64,000 nt of DNA from Nitrobacter sp051535215 (GCF_051535215.1 NZ_JBPPLY010000015.1:13908-77907); one strand, 5' to 3'. Counted from the stretch's first letter, positions 44,401-53,917 are shown. Notes: generated by a model not told the origin, from the sequence alone. Made by a program: numbers and translations.

Positions 44401-44952
44401 TTACTTGATTTTATCGTAGGCCGGCACAAATCCGGTCAGCGGCATTTCGACCAGAACAGCCTGTTTGTTGGCGTTCTGAAACGCCACCTTCAACACCTTG
44501 CCCTTGCGCATGGCATCGAGCAGTTTGTCCGAAATTTGCGCACCGGCATAACATCCCGATGGCGTACAAGTCTGAATGGCCAGATTTTCGGCCGTACCTT
44601 CATCGACCCTTATAGCCATCGGTTCAACGACAAGAATGCCGAGCGGAAGCTGCACCATCATGACCGGCTTTTTGGTTTCCGCCGGGACGCGAACCGTGAT
44701 GCCGGTTACGATCTGGTTGTTATCACGCTGTAAAATCTGTTGGAATGCCCGACAATCAAGCACTTTACTATCGCTGGTACATTCGACCCGCCAGCCATTC
44801 GAGACCGGCGCCGGTTTGGCGTTTTGTGCCTTTGCATCGTTGAGCGTGACGCAAAGACCCGCCACACTGATGCAGACGAGAGCCAGGCCTATAAGCCGAG
44901 CGCGGACGATGTTTCGAAATGTCGACGGCGCGATTGACGTGCTTCCCTGCAT
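44401..44952 (-). CDS. invasion-associated locus B (IalB) family protein
   Basis: A 183-aa exported protein. A membrane helix or signal (LIGLALVCISVAGLCVTL) ends near NDAKAQ. The mature part matches the IalB family: WRVECTSDSKVLDCRAFQQI with two cysteines, a GITVRVPAETKKPVMMVQLP strand, LGILVVEPMAIRVDEG, and a CTPSGCYAG pair that should form a disulfide. In Bartonella the namesake promotes erythrocyte invasion, but the family is common in free-living alphaproteobacteria with unknown roles. It lies 255 bases upstream of the autotransporter on the same strand. Confidence 0.92.
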   Translation of the reverse strand: MQGSTSIAPSTFRNIVRARLIGLALVCISVAGLCVTLNDAKAQNAKPAPVSNGWRVECTSDSKVLDCRAFQQILQRDNNQIVTGITVRVPAETKKPVMMVQLPLGILVVEPMAIRVDEGTAENLAIQTCTPSGCYAGAQISDKLLDAMRKGKVLKVAFQNANKQAVLVEMPLTGFVPAYDKIK

Positions 44953-45132
44953 CGCTCACGCATATCCCCTGAATTGAGCGGCCGTCCATCTATTTCTGGT
45001 CGATCGCACCGCTGTCGAAGTTCTAAGACGGGCATGTACCATACGACCAAAGGGCCAGCTTTTGCTCCATGGCCGGTTACCGTGTATTCATGTCGCGTTG
45101 AGATCCGCCTCTGCCGACTGGAGCCGCCTGCC

Positions 45133-45771
45133 GTGAAGCTGCTTCTCATCGACGACCATTCGATCATGCGCGCTGGATTGGCCGCGCTCCTCACGCAAAC
45201 CAGGGCGGATATCGAAATCCTTGAGGCGGGCGATGCCGCTGGTGGGATACGCGAAGTCGATGCCCATGACGATCTTGATGCAGTCTTCCTCGACCTGAAC
45301 ATGCCGGGCGAAGACGGCATGTCCGCGCTGCGCGAGATCGGCAAGCGGCGGCCGGACCTGCCGGTTATCCTGCTGTCGTCTTCGGAAAATCCGGAACACG
45401 TCAGGCAAGCTCTGGCGGCGGGCGCCCTTGGCTATCTGCCCAAATCGGCCAGCCCGCAGACATTGATATCGGCGTTGCAGCTAGTGCTGTCCGGGGAAGT
45501 TTATGTTCCTCAAATTATGTTGCGAACTGATGCGTCGGAGGCAAGCGATAGGCCGCCGACGGCTATGATAAATTTCAGCATTCCGCTCACCGAGCGCCAG
45601 ATTGATGTGTTGAAGCTGCTCGGCCGCGGCATCTCCAACAAGGAGATCGGCCGCGAGTTGCTGGTTTCCGAACGCACCGTGAAAGCGCATGTCACTGCGA
45701 TCTTCAAATCGCTTGGTGTCGTCAACCGGACGCAGGCCGTCGAGGCCGCCCGGCGTGCCGCTATTATCTAG
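45133..45771 (+). CDS. NarL/FixJ-type response regulator
   Basis: A 212-aa two-component regulator. The receiver domain runs from KLLLIDDHSIMRAG at the N-terminus to LGYLPKSAS; the phosphoacceptor is D54 in VFLDLNMPGEDG, with the acid pair at D7/D8 and the conserved lysine in LPKS. A LuxR helix-turn-helix at about 145-205 reads LTERQIDVLKLLGRGISNKE then VSERTVKAHVTAIFKSLGV. The GTG at 45133 has GGAG about ten bases upstream and begins the receiver exactly; the earlier frame is not protein-like. The hybrid kinase next door is convergent and the likely partner. Confidence 0.94.
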   Translation: MKLLLIDDHSIMRAGLAALLTQTRADIEILEAGDAAGGIREVDAHDDLDAVFLDLNMPGEDGMSALREIGKRRPDLPVILLSSSENPEHVRQALAAGALGYLPKSASPQTLISALQLVLSGEVYVPQIMLRTDASEASDRPPTAMINFSIPLTERQIDVLKLLGRGISNKEIGRELLVSERTVKAHVTAIFKSLGVVNRTQAVEAARRAAII

Positions 45772-45838
45772 AGGGCTGAGTCTGGCATTTGATCGCGAAT
45801 TTAGCGCTCTGGTGGCCAGCTAATTCAAATCCACTACC

Positions 45839-47650
45839 CTAGGCCGGTTCTCCGGAACGGGTGCTGGCGATTGTCAAATTAGTGATCGCCGCGCGGAGTT
45901 TGCTATTTGAAACCGGCTTGTGCATCAGAAAGCAACTGCTCTCGCTCGCCTCCCTGATGCGGTTTGGCGCGGTATCGCCTGTCATGAGAATTGCGGGAAT
46001 ATTCTCGTTAAATTCGGACCTCAGTTGCTGGATCGTCTCGATGCCGTTTTCAGCCGATCGTAAGCGATAATCTGAAATGATGAGATCGGGTACCACCGTG
46101 CAGTCCGCAATCTGCGCCAGCATGTCCTGACATGAGCCGGCGACGGTGGCGACGTGCCCCCAGGAAGTAAGCAGACTTTGCATCGATGCCTGAATCGCGA
46201 CCTCGTCATCGATGACGAGAATGAGCAGTGGATTCGTCGCGGCCGGTGGGCCATCAATTTCCTGCATCGTCACGGATGGCTCTCGCTGCGATATCGGAAC
46301 CGACAGTTTGAATACGGAGCCGCGACCAGCCGAGGATTGCAGCGTCAGCGGCGTTTTCAAAATGTCCGTCAATCTGGCGACGATGGCGAGGCCGAGTCCT
46401 AGTCCCCGGCTACGATCCCGTTCAGGGTTTCCTACCTGATAGAACTCCTGGAAGATGAGGTCGCGCTCATCCGGCGCTATGCCGCGACCGCTATCCCATA
46501 CTTCGACACTCAGCCGCTCGCCGCGACGACAACCGACGATGACGCGTCCATCGTCGGTATATCGAATCGCATTCGAGATCAGGTTGCGCAGGATGCGTTC
46601 GAGCAGCACCGGATCGCTCTCAACGAGCAGCGAACATGATATCAAGGTCAGCTTCAGATTTTTCCGCGTCGCCTCGGCACCTTCATCGCGACATATCCGC
46701 TTCAACAGCGCCAGAATCGGAAACGATTGACGTTGCGCTTGGATCACCCCGGCATCGAGCCGGGAAATATCCAGCAGCGAAGTGAACAGACCATCAAGCG
46801 CACCGACCGAGTCATCGATCTGCTTGACCAGTCGTCGCGCATCGTCATCCATTTGCCGGGTGCGTAAAGCACCGACAAACATGCTCAGAGCATGGACCGG
46901 TTGACGCAGATCATGGCTCGCCGACGCCAGAAAGCGGGATTTGGCGACACTCGCTTCCTCTGCCTTCTCTTTTTGCAGACGCAAATTCGTCGCCAGGTCG
47001 AGGTTTTCAAACTGCAGCCGGAGAGACTTATTGAGGATTTCGCTGTGTTTCTTTGCCAGCATGGCAATAACGGCAGTCCATAATGTGGCAAGTGCAGCGT
47101 AGGTCCAGTGTAATACATCAGGATGCGAGGCCGCCCAGATCGTAGTGGGCACCATGATAGAGCACAGATTGCAATAATATGCCGGGAGATAGGTCGCGAA
47201 GGCGGTGATGGCTCCAGCCGCAATACCCGCGCAAACCAGCAGCACGATAAACTGCAATTCGACGCGGCTCGGACTCATCAGCAAGAGCGAGCCGAATCCC
47301 CAGGTCAATCCGCCGGCAAGAGTACTGGCTATGGCGCGTTGCGCCCAACGACGCCAATCTGGCGGCGCCGGCCTTGATTTCCAGTAGGCACGGATGAGCA
47401 AGAACCTCGTCATGGATTGTCCGAAGACGAGCGTCACAAAGATCACAGCCGCCGACAATGGCACCGCGCCGAGGCTCACCAGCATGCCAGACAGGATCGC
47501 GGCCGCAATCAGGCTTCCGACCGTCCCTTCCACCGCATTCCCGTAGAGCGCGGCGACCTGTTCGGCTCGTAATTTGTCGTGGTGCAAAATGGACATTGGA
47601 AATGTAGTGCGATGGGTCCGCTGCCTCGATCCTGATCGGCAACAAGCCAC
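45839..47650 (-). CDS. hybrid sensor histidine kinase with C-terminal receiver
   Basis: A 603-aa membrane kinase. About six membrane helices occupy residues 40-200 with no recognised ligand domain. A coiled stretch leads to HisKA with the phosphoacceptor H246 in FLASASHDLRQPVHAL. The ATPase domain has NLISNAIRYTD, VEVWDSGRGIAPDE and GLGLGLAIV. A C-terminal receiver (about 475-600) holds the phosphoacceptor D527 in LIISDYRL. The start is GTG at 47650 or ATG at 47596; neither has a good ribosome-binding site. The adjacent response regulator converges on it with 67 bases between stops. The signal is unknown. Confidence 0.93.
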   Translation of the reverse strand: MACCRSGSRQRTHRTTFPMSILHHDKLRAEQVAALYGNAVEGTVGSLIAAAILSGMLVSLGAVPLSAAVIFVTLVFGQSMTRFLLIRAYWKSRPAPPDWRRWAQRAIASTLAGGLTWGFGSLLLMSPSRVELQFIVLLVCAGIAAGAITAFATYLPAYYCNLCSIMVPTTIWAASHPDVLHWTYAALATLWTAVIAMLAKKHSEILNKSLRLQFENLDLATNLRLQKEKAEEASVAKSRFLASASHDLRQPVHALSMFVGALRTRQMDDDARRLVKQIDDSVGALDGLFTSLLDISRLDAGVIQAQRQSFPILALLKRICRDEGAEATRKNLKLTLISCSLLVESDPVLLERILRNLISNAIRYTDDGRVIVGCRRGERLSVEVWDSGRGIAPDERDLIFQEFYQVGNPERDRSRGLGLGLAIVARLTDILKTPLTLQSSAGRGSVFKLSVPISQREPSVTMQEIDGPPAATNPLLILVIDDEVAIQASMQSLLTSWGHVATVAGSCQDMLAQIADCTVVPDLIISDYRLRSAENGIETIQQLRSEFNENIPAILMTGDTAPNRIREASESSCFLMHKPVSNSKLRAAITNLTIASTRSGEPA

Positions 47651-48357
47651 ATCGCTCCCGCGACATCAACATGGATTTCCTCCGCGGTCACGTTGCAGAG
47701 GCAAGCTATGGCCTGTCAGGCGACAGCGCCGGGAGGCGAGTACAGTCTCGCGAGACATCCTTTTTCTTAAGTCTCAATGACAGGGCCGGCGGCGATTGCA
47801 GCGCCAAGCGTTCCGGTCGCTCCCGCAGCGACGACGAAAGTCATAAAGCCGGAACCGCGGCGCTAGCGCGGTTATGGCCTGCGGCAGCGCAACTCAGTCG
47901 CCTCGAAGATGTCTCCCGCGCAGATCCGCGATCGCTCACAATACCGGCCTAGCTGAGGCGTTGATGCACAGCGCTGCGACACATCGCTGCTGCACAGTGG
48001 CCAAGAGCTTTGAGCGGCTTTCTCGATCGGTGCATGGCCTCAACACCTCGCGCGGGCCGTCGTGCGTTAATCCGCGTTGTCGCACTGCATCGCCAGCCAC
48101 CAGTGCGAGATTTCTAGAATTTCAAGAGGATAACGAAAGGGCTGCCAATAGGAGACTTTGCGCAGGCCGAAAGCGAAAGGCCCTGTCGCCCTGACTTCTG
48201 CGTGGCCGCACGGCCCCTAGAGAAAGCCGCGCCGCGCCGATTTTCGCCACATCTCCGGCGTTTTGCCTGACAATTCTGGTCTCGGGTCATTCAGCATGCC
48301 GGCCACTGTTTGAAAGCTTCGCCGGCTGGTAGCATCCATCTCAATGGGGGGACAGCG
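47651..48357. other. intergenic region upstream of the histidine kinase and exported hydrolase-like gene
   Basis: About 700 bases between divergently transcribed genes; both promoters should lie here. I found no tRNA, small gene with a ribosome-binding site, or clear -35/-10 pair worth naming. It may contain decayed sequence. Confidence 0.45.
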
Positions 48358-50439
48358 ATGCGGCGTGGAGGCGTTAGCGTAACGAGCCCTGGCCGTCGCT
48401 CTTCACGGCTGAGATCGGCGGAATCGAGTGCAGCTTCCGGATCCTCCGGAAGGGCTGGAAGGATACGCCTCGCCAGCCGGTTTGCTGCTGCCGCAGCGGC
48501 GGCGTTCCTTTTCGCGACGGTAGGCCCGCCGGCTCTAGCGGCGTCTGGCCCGTGCCATGAGGCGGCCGATTTCTCGATCCTGCCTTCGCCGTTTGCGCCC
48601 TGGAAAGGGGCGCCGCTGCGCGTCATGATCGTCACCGAGCGGCCGTTGCAGGGTGTGATTTCGCTGGTCGCGCCCGATGGAAGCGTAGCGGCCAAATCGT
48701 CTGACCGGCATGGCGGTGCGCCGTACGTCTGGTTCGCAGAGGTCGCTCAGCCTGCCGCCGGCATGTGGCACGTCACCCTGGCGCTCGACCACGCAACGGC
48801 GGGCTGCAGCACGATCAAACGCGATATCTCCGTCAGCGCGCGCAAGCCAAATTCGCTGCCTGTTCCGCACAATGCCTTCTGGAAGGTTCGTAACAACTGG
48901 AATCACGCGACGGAATCCTTATTCTCGGCGTGGATCGAGAAACTATTCGATGCGCCTCCCGATCAGGATCTGTCCTGGAAAGCCTGGCATGAAGTCCTGC
49001 GCGACCGCTCACGCAATTTCCTGTTCAACTATCTGGGCCGCGGCGAAGATAATGTGCGGACGGGCCTTCGCCCCGACTGCGCTGATTTCGTATACTTCCT
49101 GCGCGCCTATTTTGCCTACAAGATGGGACTGCCCTTCGGCTACTCCAATTGCTCACGTGGCACCCACGGCAAGCCGCCCAAGTGCTTCCAATGGTTCGAC
49201 ATGGAGCATCCCGAGGTCACCCGTCCGCCGCCGCCTCCCGAACAGGAAATCGCGTCGGCTACGATCGCCGCCAACGCCACACCGCCCGAGCAGACGCCTC
49301 CTATTCTGCAGCCCTTTGTCCCGTTGCAGTCGGTCGGGACGCCGGCGGCTCCGCCGAAGGTGCAGCCAAAGCGGCCGACGACGTTCAGCGAATATCTTCG
49401 GGACGTCGGCGACGTGGTGCATACTGGGGCGGTACGCGCCGCCGCGAACGACGAAAACACCGATTTCTATACTGTCCCGCTGACCCAGGAAGCGCTCCGC
49501 CCGGGGACGGTGTACGCCGACCCCTACGGCCACGTGCTGATGCTCGTGCATCGTGTGCCGGAGATGAACGGCAAGCCGGGCGTCTTCCTCGCCGTCGATG
49601 CCGAGCCAGACGGCTCGATCACACGAAAGCGTTTCTGGCGCGGTAACTTCCTGTTCGTGCGCGATCCTGCGCTGGGCAGCCCGGGCTTCAAGCACTTCCG
49701 GCCGATCGTGCGCGACAAAGGCGGTTCGTTGCGGCGGCTGGTCAACGCCGAGATCATCAGCAATCCCCAGTACGCCGATTTTTCGCTCGATCAATCAAAA
49801 ATGAGCGCCGAGGATTTTTACGATCGCATGGATGACGTGATGTCGCCGGAGCCACTCGATCCGGTGAAAGCGATGACAGACGCCATCGAAAGTCTGAACG
49901 AACAGGTGAAGACGCGCGTCACCTCGGTTGAAAACGGACGACAATATCAGGAAAAGCACGCCGGAGAGGTGGCTATGCCCAACGGCCCCACGATCTTCGG
50001 GACGACGGGGGCCTGGGAGGATTACTCCACCCCGGCGCGCGATTTCCGTTTGTTGATCGCGATCGATGTCGTGCGGGGATTTCCCGATCGTGTCATTCGG
50101 CGGGCGCCGCGCTATGCGATGCCGACCGACAAGAGCATCGCCGACGTCAAAAGCGAATTGCAAGGGGTGCTTGCGTCCGAGCTTGCGTCGCGAAAAATAT
50201 CCTATACGCGCAGCGATGGCTCGCAATGGACGCTCTCTCTCCAGGAAGTCATCGACCGGGCACCGCGCTTCGAGATGGCCTATAATCCGAACGACTGCGT
50301 GGAGGTGAGATGGGGCGCGTCGGAAGGGAGCGAAGAGGCATCAACGTGCAAGCGGCGCGCGCCGCAGGCGCAAAGCGAGAAGATGTCCTCGAAGTACCGG
50401 ATTTGGTTCCACGAGCGGCACTGGCCGACGAACACCTGA
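48358..50439 (+). CDS. exported protein of unknown function with Cys/His hydrolase-like signature
   Basis: A 693-aa protein I do not recognise as a named family. An N-terminal basic stretch and hydrophobic segment (FAAAAAAAFLFATVGPPALA) form a probable signal peptide, with the mature protein starting near ASGPCHEAAD. An Ig-like or beta domain follows (about 60-165). Then GLRPDCADFVYFLRAYFAYK places C241 in a DCADF setting reminiscent of the NlpC/P60 and transglutaminase-like nucleophile, and DPYGHVLMLVHRVPE supplies H392. A Pro-rich linker (about 300-340) separates the two. The C-terminal half (about 430-690) has no recognised domain. The ATG at 48358 has GGGGGGA upstream. A periplasmic cysteine hydrolase is the best guess, not proven. 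Confidence 0.7.
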   Translation: MRRGGVSVTSPGRRSSRLRSAESSAASGSSGRAGRIRLASRFAAAAAAAFLFATVGPPALAASGPCHEAADFSILPSPFAPWKGAPLRVMIVTERPLQGVISLVAPDGSVAAKSSDRHGGAPYVWFAEVAQPAAGMWHVTLALDHATAGCSTIKRDISVSARKPNSLPVPHNAFWKVRNNWNHATESLFSAWIEKLFDAPPDQDLSWKAWHEVLRDRSRNFLFNYLGRGEDNVRTGLRPDCADFVYFLRAYFAYKMGLPFGYSNCSRGTHGKPPKCFQWFDMEHPEVTRPPPPPEQEIASATIAANATPPEQTPPILQPFVPLQSVGTPAAPPKVQPKRPTTFSEYLRDVGDVVHTGAVRAAANDENTDFYTVPLTQEALRPGTVYADPYGHVLMLVHRVPEMNGKPGVFLAVDAEPDGSITRKRFWRGNFLFVRDPALGSPGFKHFRPIVRDKGGSLRRLVNAEIISNPQYADFSLDQSKMSAEDFYDRMDDVMSPEPLDPVKAMTDAIESLNEQVKTRVTSVENGRQYQEKHAGEVAMPNGPTIFGTTGAWEDYSTPARDFRLLIAIDVVRGFPDRVIRRAPRYAMPTDKSIADVKSELQGVLASELASRKISYTRSDGSQWTLSLQEVIDRAPRFEMAYNPNDCVEVRWGASEGSEEASTCKRRAPQAQSEKMSSKYRIWFHERHWPTNT

Positions 50440-50570
50440 TGGCGACGGGCTTCGGTACGCCTTCGATGTCGTCGAATGGCCAAAGTGGTCCGCCACGATT
50501 GAGTGGCTGTCCCGTCCAGCGCGCGTGGGCAGCCGGACCGGAATTGACTCCAAAGGCAAAAGGACAAGCG

Positions 50571-51050
50571 ATGGCAATTGCCAAAAACACGATCTGTCTG
50601 TGGTACGACAAGGACGCCGAGGCTGCAGCCCGCTTCTACGCCGATACTTTTCCTGACAGTTCGGTGAGCGCCGTCCACCATGCGCCCGCCGACTATCCGT
50701 CCGGCAAGGCGGGCGACGTGCTGACGGTCGAATTCACCGTCGTCGGCATCCCCTGTCTCGGTCTCAATGGCGGCCCCGCGTTCAAACACAGCGAGGCATT
50801 CTCGTTCCAGATCGCCACCGACGATCAGGAAGAGACGGACCGGTACTGGAGCGCCATCGTCGGCAATGACGGCCAGGAAAGCGCCTGCGGCTGGTGCAAG
50901 GACAAATGGGGTATCTCCTGGCAGATCACGCCGCGCGTGCTGACCGAGGCGATGGCTGCCGGCGGCGACGAAGCAAAGCGCGCGTTCAGTGCGATGATGA
51001 CCATGAAGAAGATCGACGTTGCCGCGATCGAGAAGGCACGGCGGGGCTGA
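50571..51050 (+). CDS. VOC family protein (PhnB/COG3865-like)
   Basis: A 159-aa protein of the vicinal-oxygen-chelate fold. It begins MAIAKNTICLWYDKDAEAAA, continues with RFYADTFPDSSV and a central segment FSFQIATDDQEETDRYW, then KDKWGISWQITPRVLTEAM, the usual order of the PhnB-like subfamily once mislabelled as 3-demethylubiquinone methyltransferase. Metal-binding residues cannot be assigned with confidence. AAAAGGA precedes the ATG at 50571. A 131-base gap separates it from the gene upstream on the same strand. The substrate is unknown. Confidence 0.9.
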   Translation: MAIAKNTICLWYDKDAEAAARFYADTFPDSSVSAVHHAPADYPSGKAGDVLTVEFTVVGIPCLGLNGGPAFKHSEAFSFQIATDDQEETDRYWSAIVGNDGQESACGWCKDKWGISWQITPRVLTEAMAAGGDEAKRAFSAMMTMKKIDVAAIEKARRG

Positions 51051-51598
51051 CGGTCCCAAGTTCCGGGGTAGTGACTCTGGTCAGGGAGTCATCGGTTCGA
51101 GTCGAAGCTTTGCTCAAAGCGCTCGCGCCACGATAAAGGATGCAGACCCCTGACTCTCTCTTCTTGCTGCTTTTCCTTCTCCCGCTTGCGATTCATGAAA
51201 CCAATGACGTGGGGAGGAAATACTCTCTCTTCCATTCCGAGCCTCCAAAGCGAGCCTCCAAAGAAAGGCTCCGACCTCAAGAAGAACGGAGCCTTTCCAG
51301 GACCAGCAACGCGGGTGGGTGCTGGCACTACTGTTGCGCTCCGAAATAAATCCGGGGGCGGAATTTCGTTCCCGCCCCAACTTTCGTCTATGGAAAGACC
51401 GAGGATGCAGGAATCCTCAGCTCAAACCCATCCTATGCCGGATCGATTGATGCATTCGTGAGGTGAGACCACCCCACCGCAATACAAAAAGGGTGGTAGT
51501 TCCACCTGGGCTGTTCGCACTATAAAGCTGTCGCGCTATATAATTGTGATATTGATCGCCGGCCTGCCGGCGGCGGCTTAACTCCGGAGATACGACAG
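51051..51598. other. intergenic region with hairpins and a promoter for the small gene
   Basis: About 550 bases. An imperfect GC hairpin lies at 51353-51378 (GGGGGCGG/CCCGCCCC), possibly a terminator. A perfect -10 TATAAT is at 51539-51544, and a strong inverted repeat GCCGGC-CT-GCCGGC (51558-51571) sits in the leader of the downstream 60-aa gene, followed by CGGAG. The rest holds nothing I recognise. Confidence 0.5.
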
Positions 51599-51781
51599 GT
51601 GACCGATTATCGAGTCTACATCCTCAACGACAAGGGCCACATCCAGGGCGACACGCTCATAGTGAGCGCGGACGACTCTCAGGCGGTCGAAACCGCAAAG
51701 AAGATTGTCGGTGCCCGTAACGTGGAAGTGTGGGATGGGGAGCGTCTGGTCGGGCGTTTCAAGACGGAGCTCAATAGCTAG
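51599..51781 (+). CDS. conserved small protein, 60 aa
   Basis: Starts at GTG with CGGAG about 11 bases upstream and a consensus -10 box further up. The product MTDYRVYILNDKGHIQGDTL and following is a small, soluble, mixed alpha/beta protein; the pattern of alternating hydrophobics suggests a beta-strand, a helix (DDSQAVETAKKIVG) and a strand with VEVWDGERLVGRF. I have seen peptides like this repeatedly in Bradyrhizobium-type genomes, always hypothetical. It stands alone. Function unknown. Confidence 0.75.
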   Translation: MTDYRVYILNDKGHIQGDTLIVSADDSQAVETAKKIVGARNVEVWDGERLVGRFKTELNS

Positions 51782-52247
51782 TCCGATGCTTTGACCCACG
51801 CTGCGGCGGTATGCTCCTGCACCGCCACCGCCTCATGTCGGGTGAGCAGGGCTCAAGCGCTTGTCCGGTCTGTCTTGCGGTTGAAGGGCGAGGACCACGG
51901 TGCCGTCAATACGTGTGTGCCACACCCCAAACACCGCTACATCCGGTTCGCCGGCATGAAGCGCGCCTCGCGTGTCGAGCACGTTGATCGATGCTTATTC
52001 TGTAACTCATCTTCTGTGACTCATCGCTCTTCGCCGAATTCTGCACCGCGTTCAGCTTAGAAACGCTCCAATCTAACGGGATTGCGGGAAACATCGTTAC
52101 GGTTTATTCGAGATCGCCATCGAGCGACTGATCTTCTCTGGCACTGGGAAAGCAGTCCGCGCGGCGCTGCCGTTTGCGAGTCATGGTGGTGGGATCCGCC
52201 GCGCGGGGGGCGGATTTCGCTGAGGGAGGTTATACGGATCGCTTGCG
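51782..52247. other. intergenic region upstream of the sigma factor gene
   Basis: About 465 bases with no credible gene. GGGAGG occurs at 52222, too far from the sigma factor ATG to be its ribosome-binding site. I did not find a copy of the promoter-like sequence that precedes fecR and the receptor gene, so the sigma gene is probably under separate control. Confidence 0.45.
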
Positions 52248-52763
52248 ATGAAGGATGGGGAAATCAGCCACGGCGTTTACCTGTCGCATCGCGCGGCGCT
52301 CATTGACTACGCCGCTCCGATCCTGGGGTCGCGCGAAGCTGCCGAGGATATCGTTCAGGACGCGTTTTTGCGTTTCGTGCCGGAGCGGATTCGATCGGTC
52401 ACGCCCGAACAGACGCTCGCCTATCTCTACCGTATCGTGCGCAACCTGGCGTTCGATGTCCTAAGGCGCCGCAAGGTCGAAACGCGGGAGCTGGCGCAGG
52501 ACGTGCCGTTTTGGGCGACGCTGCGGACAGAGGCCACGCCGGAAGAAAATCTTCTTCTCTCTGACGACGTGCGGAGCGTGTCGCGCGTTATGGCGGATCT
52601 GACCCCGGAGGCCCGAATTGCCGTGGAAATGCACCGTTTGGGGGGCTATACGCTCGGGGAAGTCGCCGAACATCTTGGCATCTCGGTCGCCACCGCGCAT
52701 CGACACGTCCGCGGCGCCATGATGCGGATTGCAATGGCGCTCGACACACCCGACAAGGCGTGA
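52248..52763 (+). CDS. FecI-type ECF sigma factor
   Basis: A 171-aa sigma-70 family factor of the iron-starvation type. Region 2 is visible as SREAAEDIVQDAFLRFV with LAYLYRIVRNLAFDVLRRRK, and region 4 as LTPEARIAVEMHRLGGYTLG followed by EVAEHLGISVATAHRHV, the DNA-binding helix-turn-helix. It is the first gene of a FecI-FecR-receptor set. Its expected targets are the promoter-like sequences before fecR and the receptor. The start ATG lacks a good ribosome-binding site. Confidence 0.93.
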   Translation: MKDGEISHGVYLSHRAALIDYAAPILGSREAAEDIVQDAFLRFVPERIRSVTPEQTLAYLYRIVRNLAFDVLRRRKVETRELAQDVPFWATLRTEATPEENLLLSDDVRSVSRVMADLTPEARIAVEMHRLGGYTLGEVAEHLGISVATAHRHVRGAMMRIAMALDTPDKA

Positions 52764-52786
52764 AAAGAAATTCCGGGCTAATCGTC
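52761..52786 (+). promoter_or_regulatory. FecI-like promoter motif before fecR
   Basis: TGAAAAG with CGTC 22 bases further on (52783-52786), separated by GCTAATCGTCT-like sequence that recurs at 53918. The T of TGAAAA is the first base of the sigma-factor gene's stop codon. The TGAAAA/CGTC layout fits ECF promoters in general. Confidence 0.5.
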
Positions 52787-52863
52787 TATTCGGTCGAGAG
52801 CAGGCGATTCGGATCGCTCCGGTTCGACAGGCGGATTGGACGATAGCTGCAGGATCAGAGTGT

Positions 52864-53871
52864 TTGGTCGCGGACGACGATAAATCGGATCCGATCCTTG
52901 AAGAGGCGATGGACTGGTTGCTGCGGTTGAACGCGGCTTCTCAGGATTCTGCGTTGGCGTACGAATTCGAAAATTGGCTCGCGCAGTCGCCGGAACATCG
53001 GATCGCCTGGCAGAGGGCCCGCCGCACCTGGCGCGTGATGCGGGAGGTGCCTCCGGTCTACGAGCATGTATGGCACCGCGAAGAGCCCCGAGGCATCCCG
53101 ATCAATTCCGGCCGGCGCGTGTCTTCACTGCGGTCTCGATCACATTGGAGACGGCGGGCGATTGCCGCCGGCATCGGCCTGGCGGCTTGCGTCGTCATCG
53201 CGCTGAACTACCCCGCATTATTGGTTCGCATGCAGGCGGATTATGCCACGGGCACGGCCGAAACTCGCACGGTGCACCTGATCGACGGGACCAGCGTCGA
53301 GCTCGCGGCGGATAGCGCCATCAAGATTGACATGGCGAAAGGAGAACGGCGGGTAACTCTGCTGGCGGGGGAGGCGTTTTTTGACGTCACCCACGATGCG
53401 GCTCGCCCCTTCGTTGTCGCCGCGGCCGGCGTCGATGTGATCGATCTCGGCACCGCCTTCAATGTGCAGTTATCGGCGACGGGCACAAGCGTGGAACTGT
53501 CCCGCGGATCGGTGTCGGTGGCTTTACCTGAAAAAGCTGCGAAGGAGATGGTCCTGGTGCCGGGCGAAGCGGTGATGGTGGACCGCAGCACGGGCGCAAT
53601 GCAGAAGAGCGCGATCGCGCAAGACGACATCGCGGCGTGGCGCGACGGAAAGCTTTTCGTCAACGATGTGCCGATCGCTACGGTCATCGAGCAACTGCAG
53701 CGCTATCACCAGGCATGGATCACGATCCCGGACAGGGACTTGGGACGGCAAAAGGTCACGGGACTTTACGATCTCCGCCATCCCGACAGGGCATTGCGGG
53801 CGCTGGTCGAGCCCTATGGCGGCACCGTGCGCACGGTCGCACCTTACGTGCGGTTAATTACCCGTTTTTGA
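52864..53871 (+). CDS. FecR-family anti-sigma factor / signal transducer
   Basis: Inner-membrane regulator that holds or activates the FecI-type factor. From TTG at 52864 (AGGAT at suitable distance) it is 335 aa. The N-terminal cytoplasmic DUF4880-type part reads LEEAMDWLLRLNAASQ and AYEFENWLAQSPEHRIAWQ, then RARRTWRVM. One membrane helix (AIAAGIGLAACVVIALNYPA) leads to the periplasmic FecR domain (TRTVHLIDGTSVELAADSAI, LLAGEAFFDVTHD) and a C-terminal STN-like region (YHQAWITIPDRDLGRQKV). It would receive the signal from the receptor's N-terminal domain encoded downstream. Confidence 0.92.
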   Translation: MVADDDKSDPILEEAMDWLLRLNAASQDSALAYEFENWLAQSPEHRIAWQRARRTWRVMREVPPVYEHVWHREEPRGIPINSGRRVSSLRSRSHWRRRAIAAGIGLAACVVIALNYPALLVRMQADYATGTAETRTVHLIDGTSVELAADSAIKIDMAKGERRVTLLAGEAFFDVTHDAARPFVVAAAGVDVIDLGTAFNVQLSATGTSVELSRGSVSVALPEKAAKEMVLVPGEAVMVDRSTGAMQKSAIAQDDIAAWRDGKLFVNDVPIATVIEQLQRYHQAWITIPDRDLGRQKVTGLYDLRHPDRALRALVEPYGGTVRTVAPYVRLITRF

Positions 53872-53917
53872 ACTGCTCCAGTCTCGCCTTGACGCCTGAG
53901 AATAAAGCGGCAGGCGG

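Noticed and set aside
50310..50570. N-terminal extension of the VOC protein
   Set aside because: The extra 87 codons overlap the upstream gene and have no family similarity; the ATG at 50571 has its own ribosome-binding site.
51070..51110. A tRNA-like T-arm sequence (CATCGGTTCGAGTCGAAG)
   Set aside because: No matching acceptor or anticodon arm could be folded around it.
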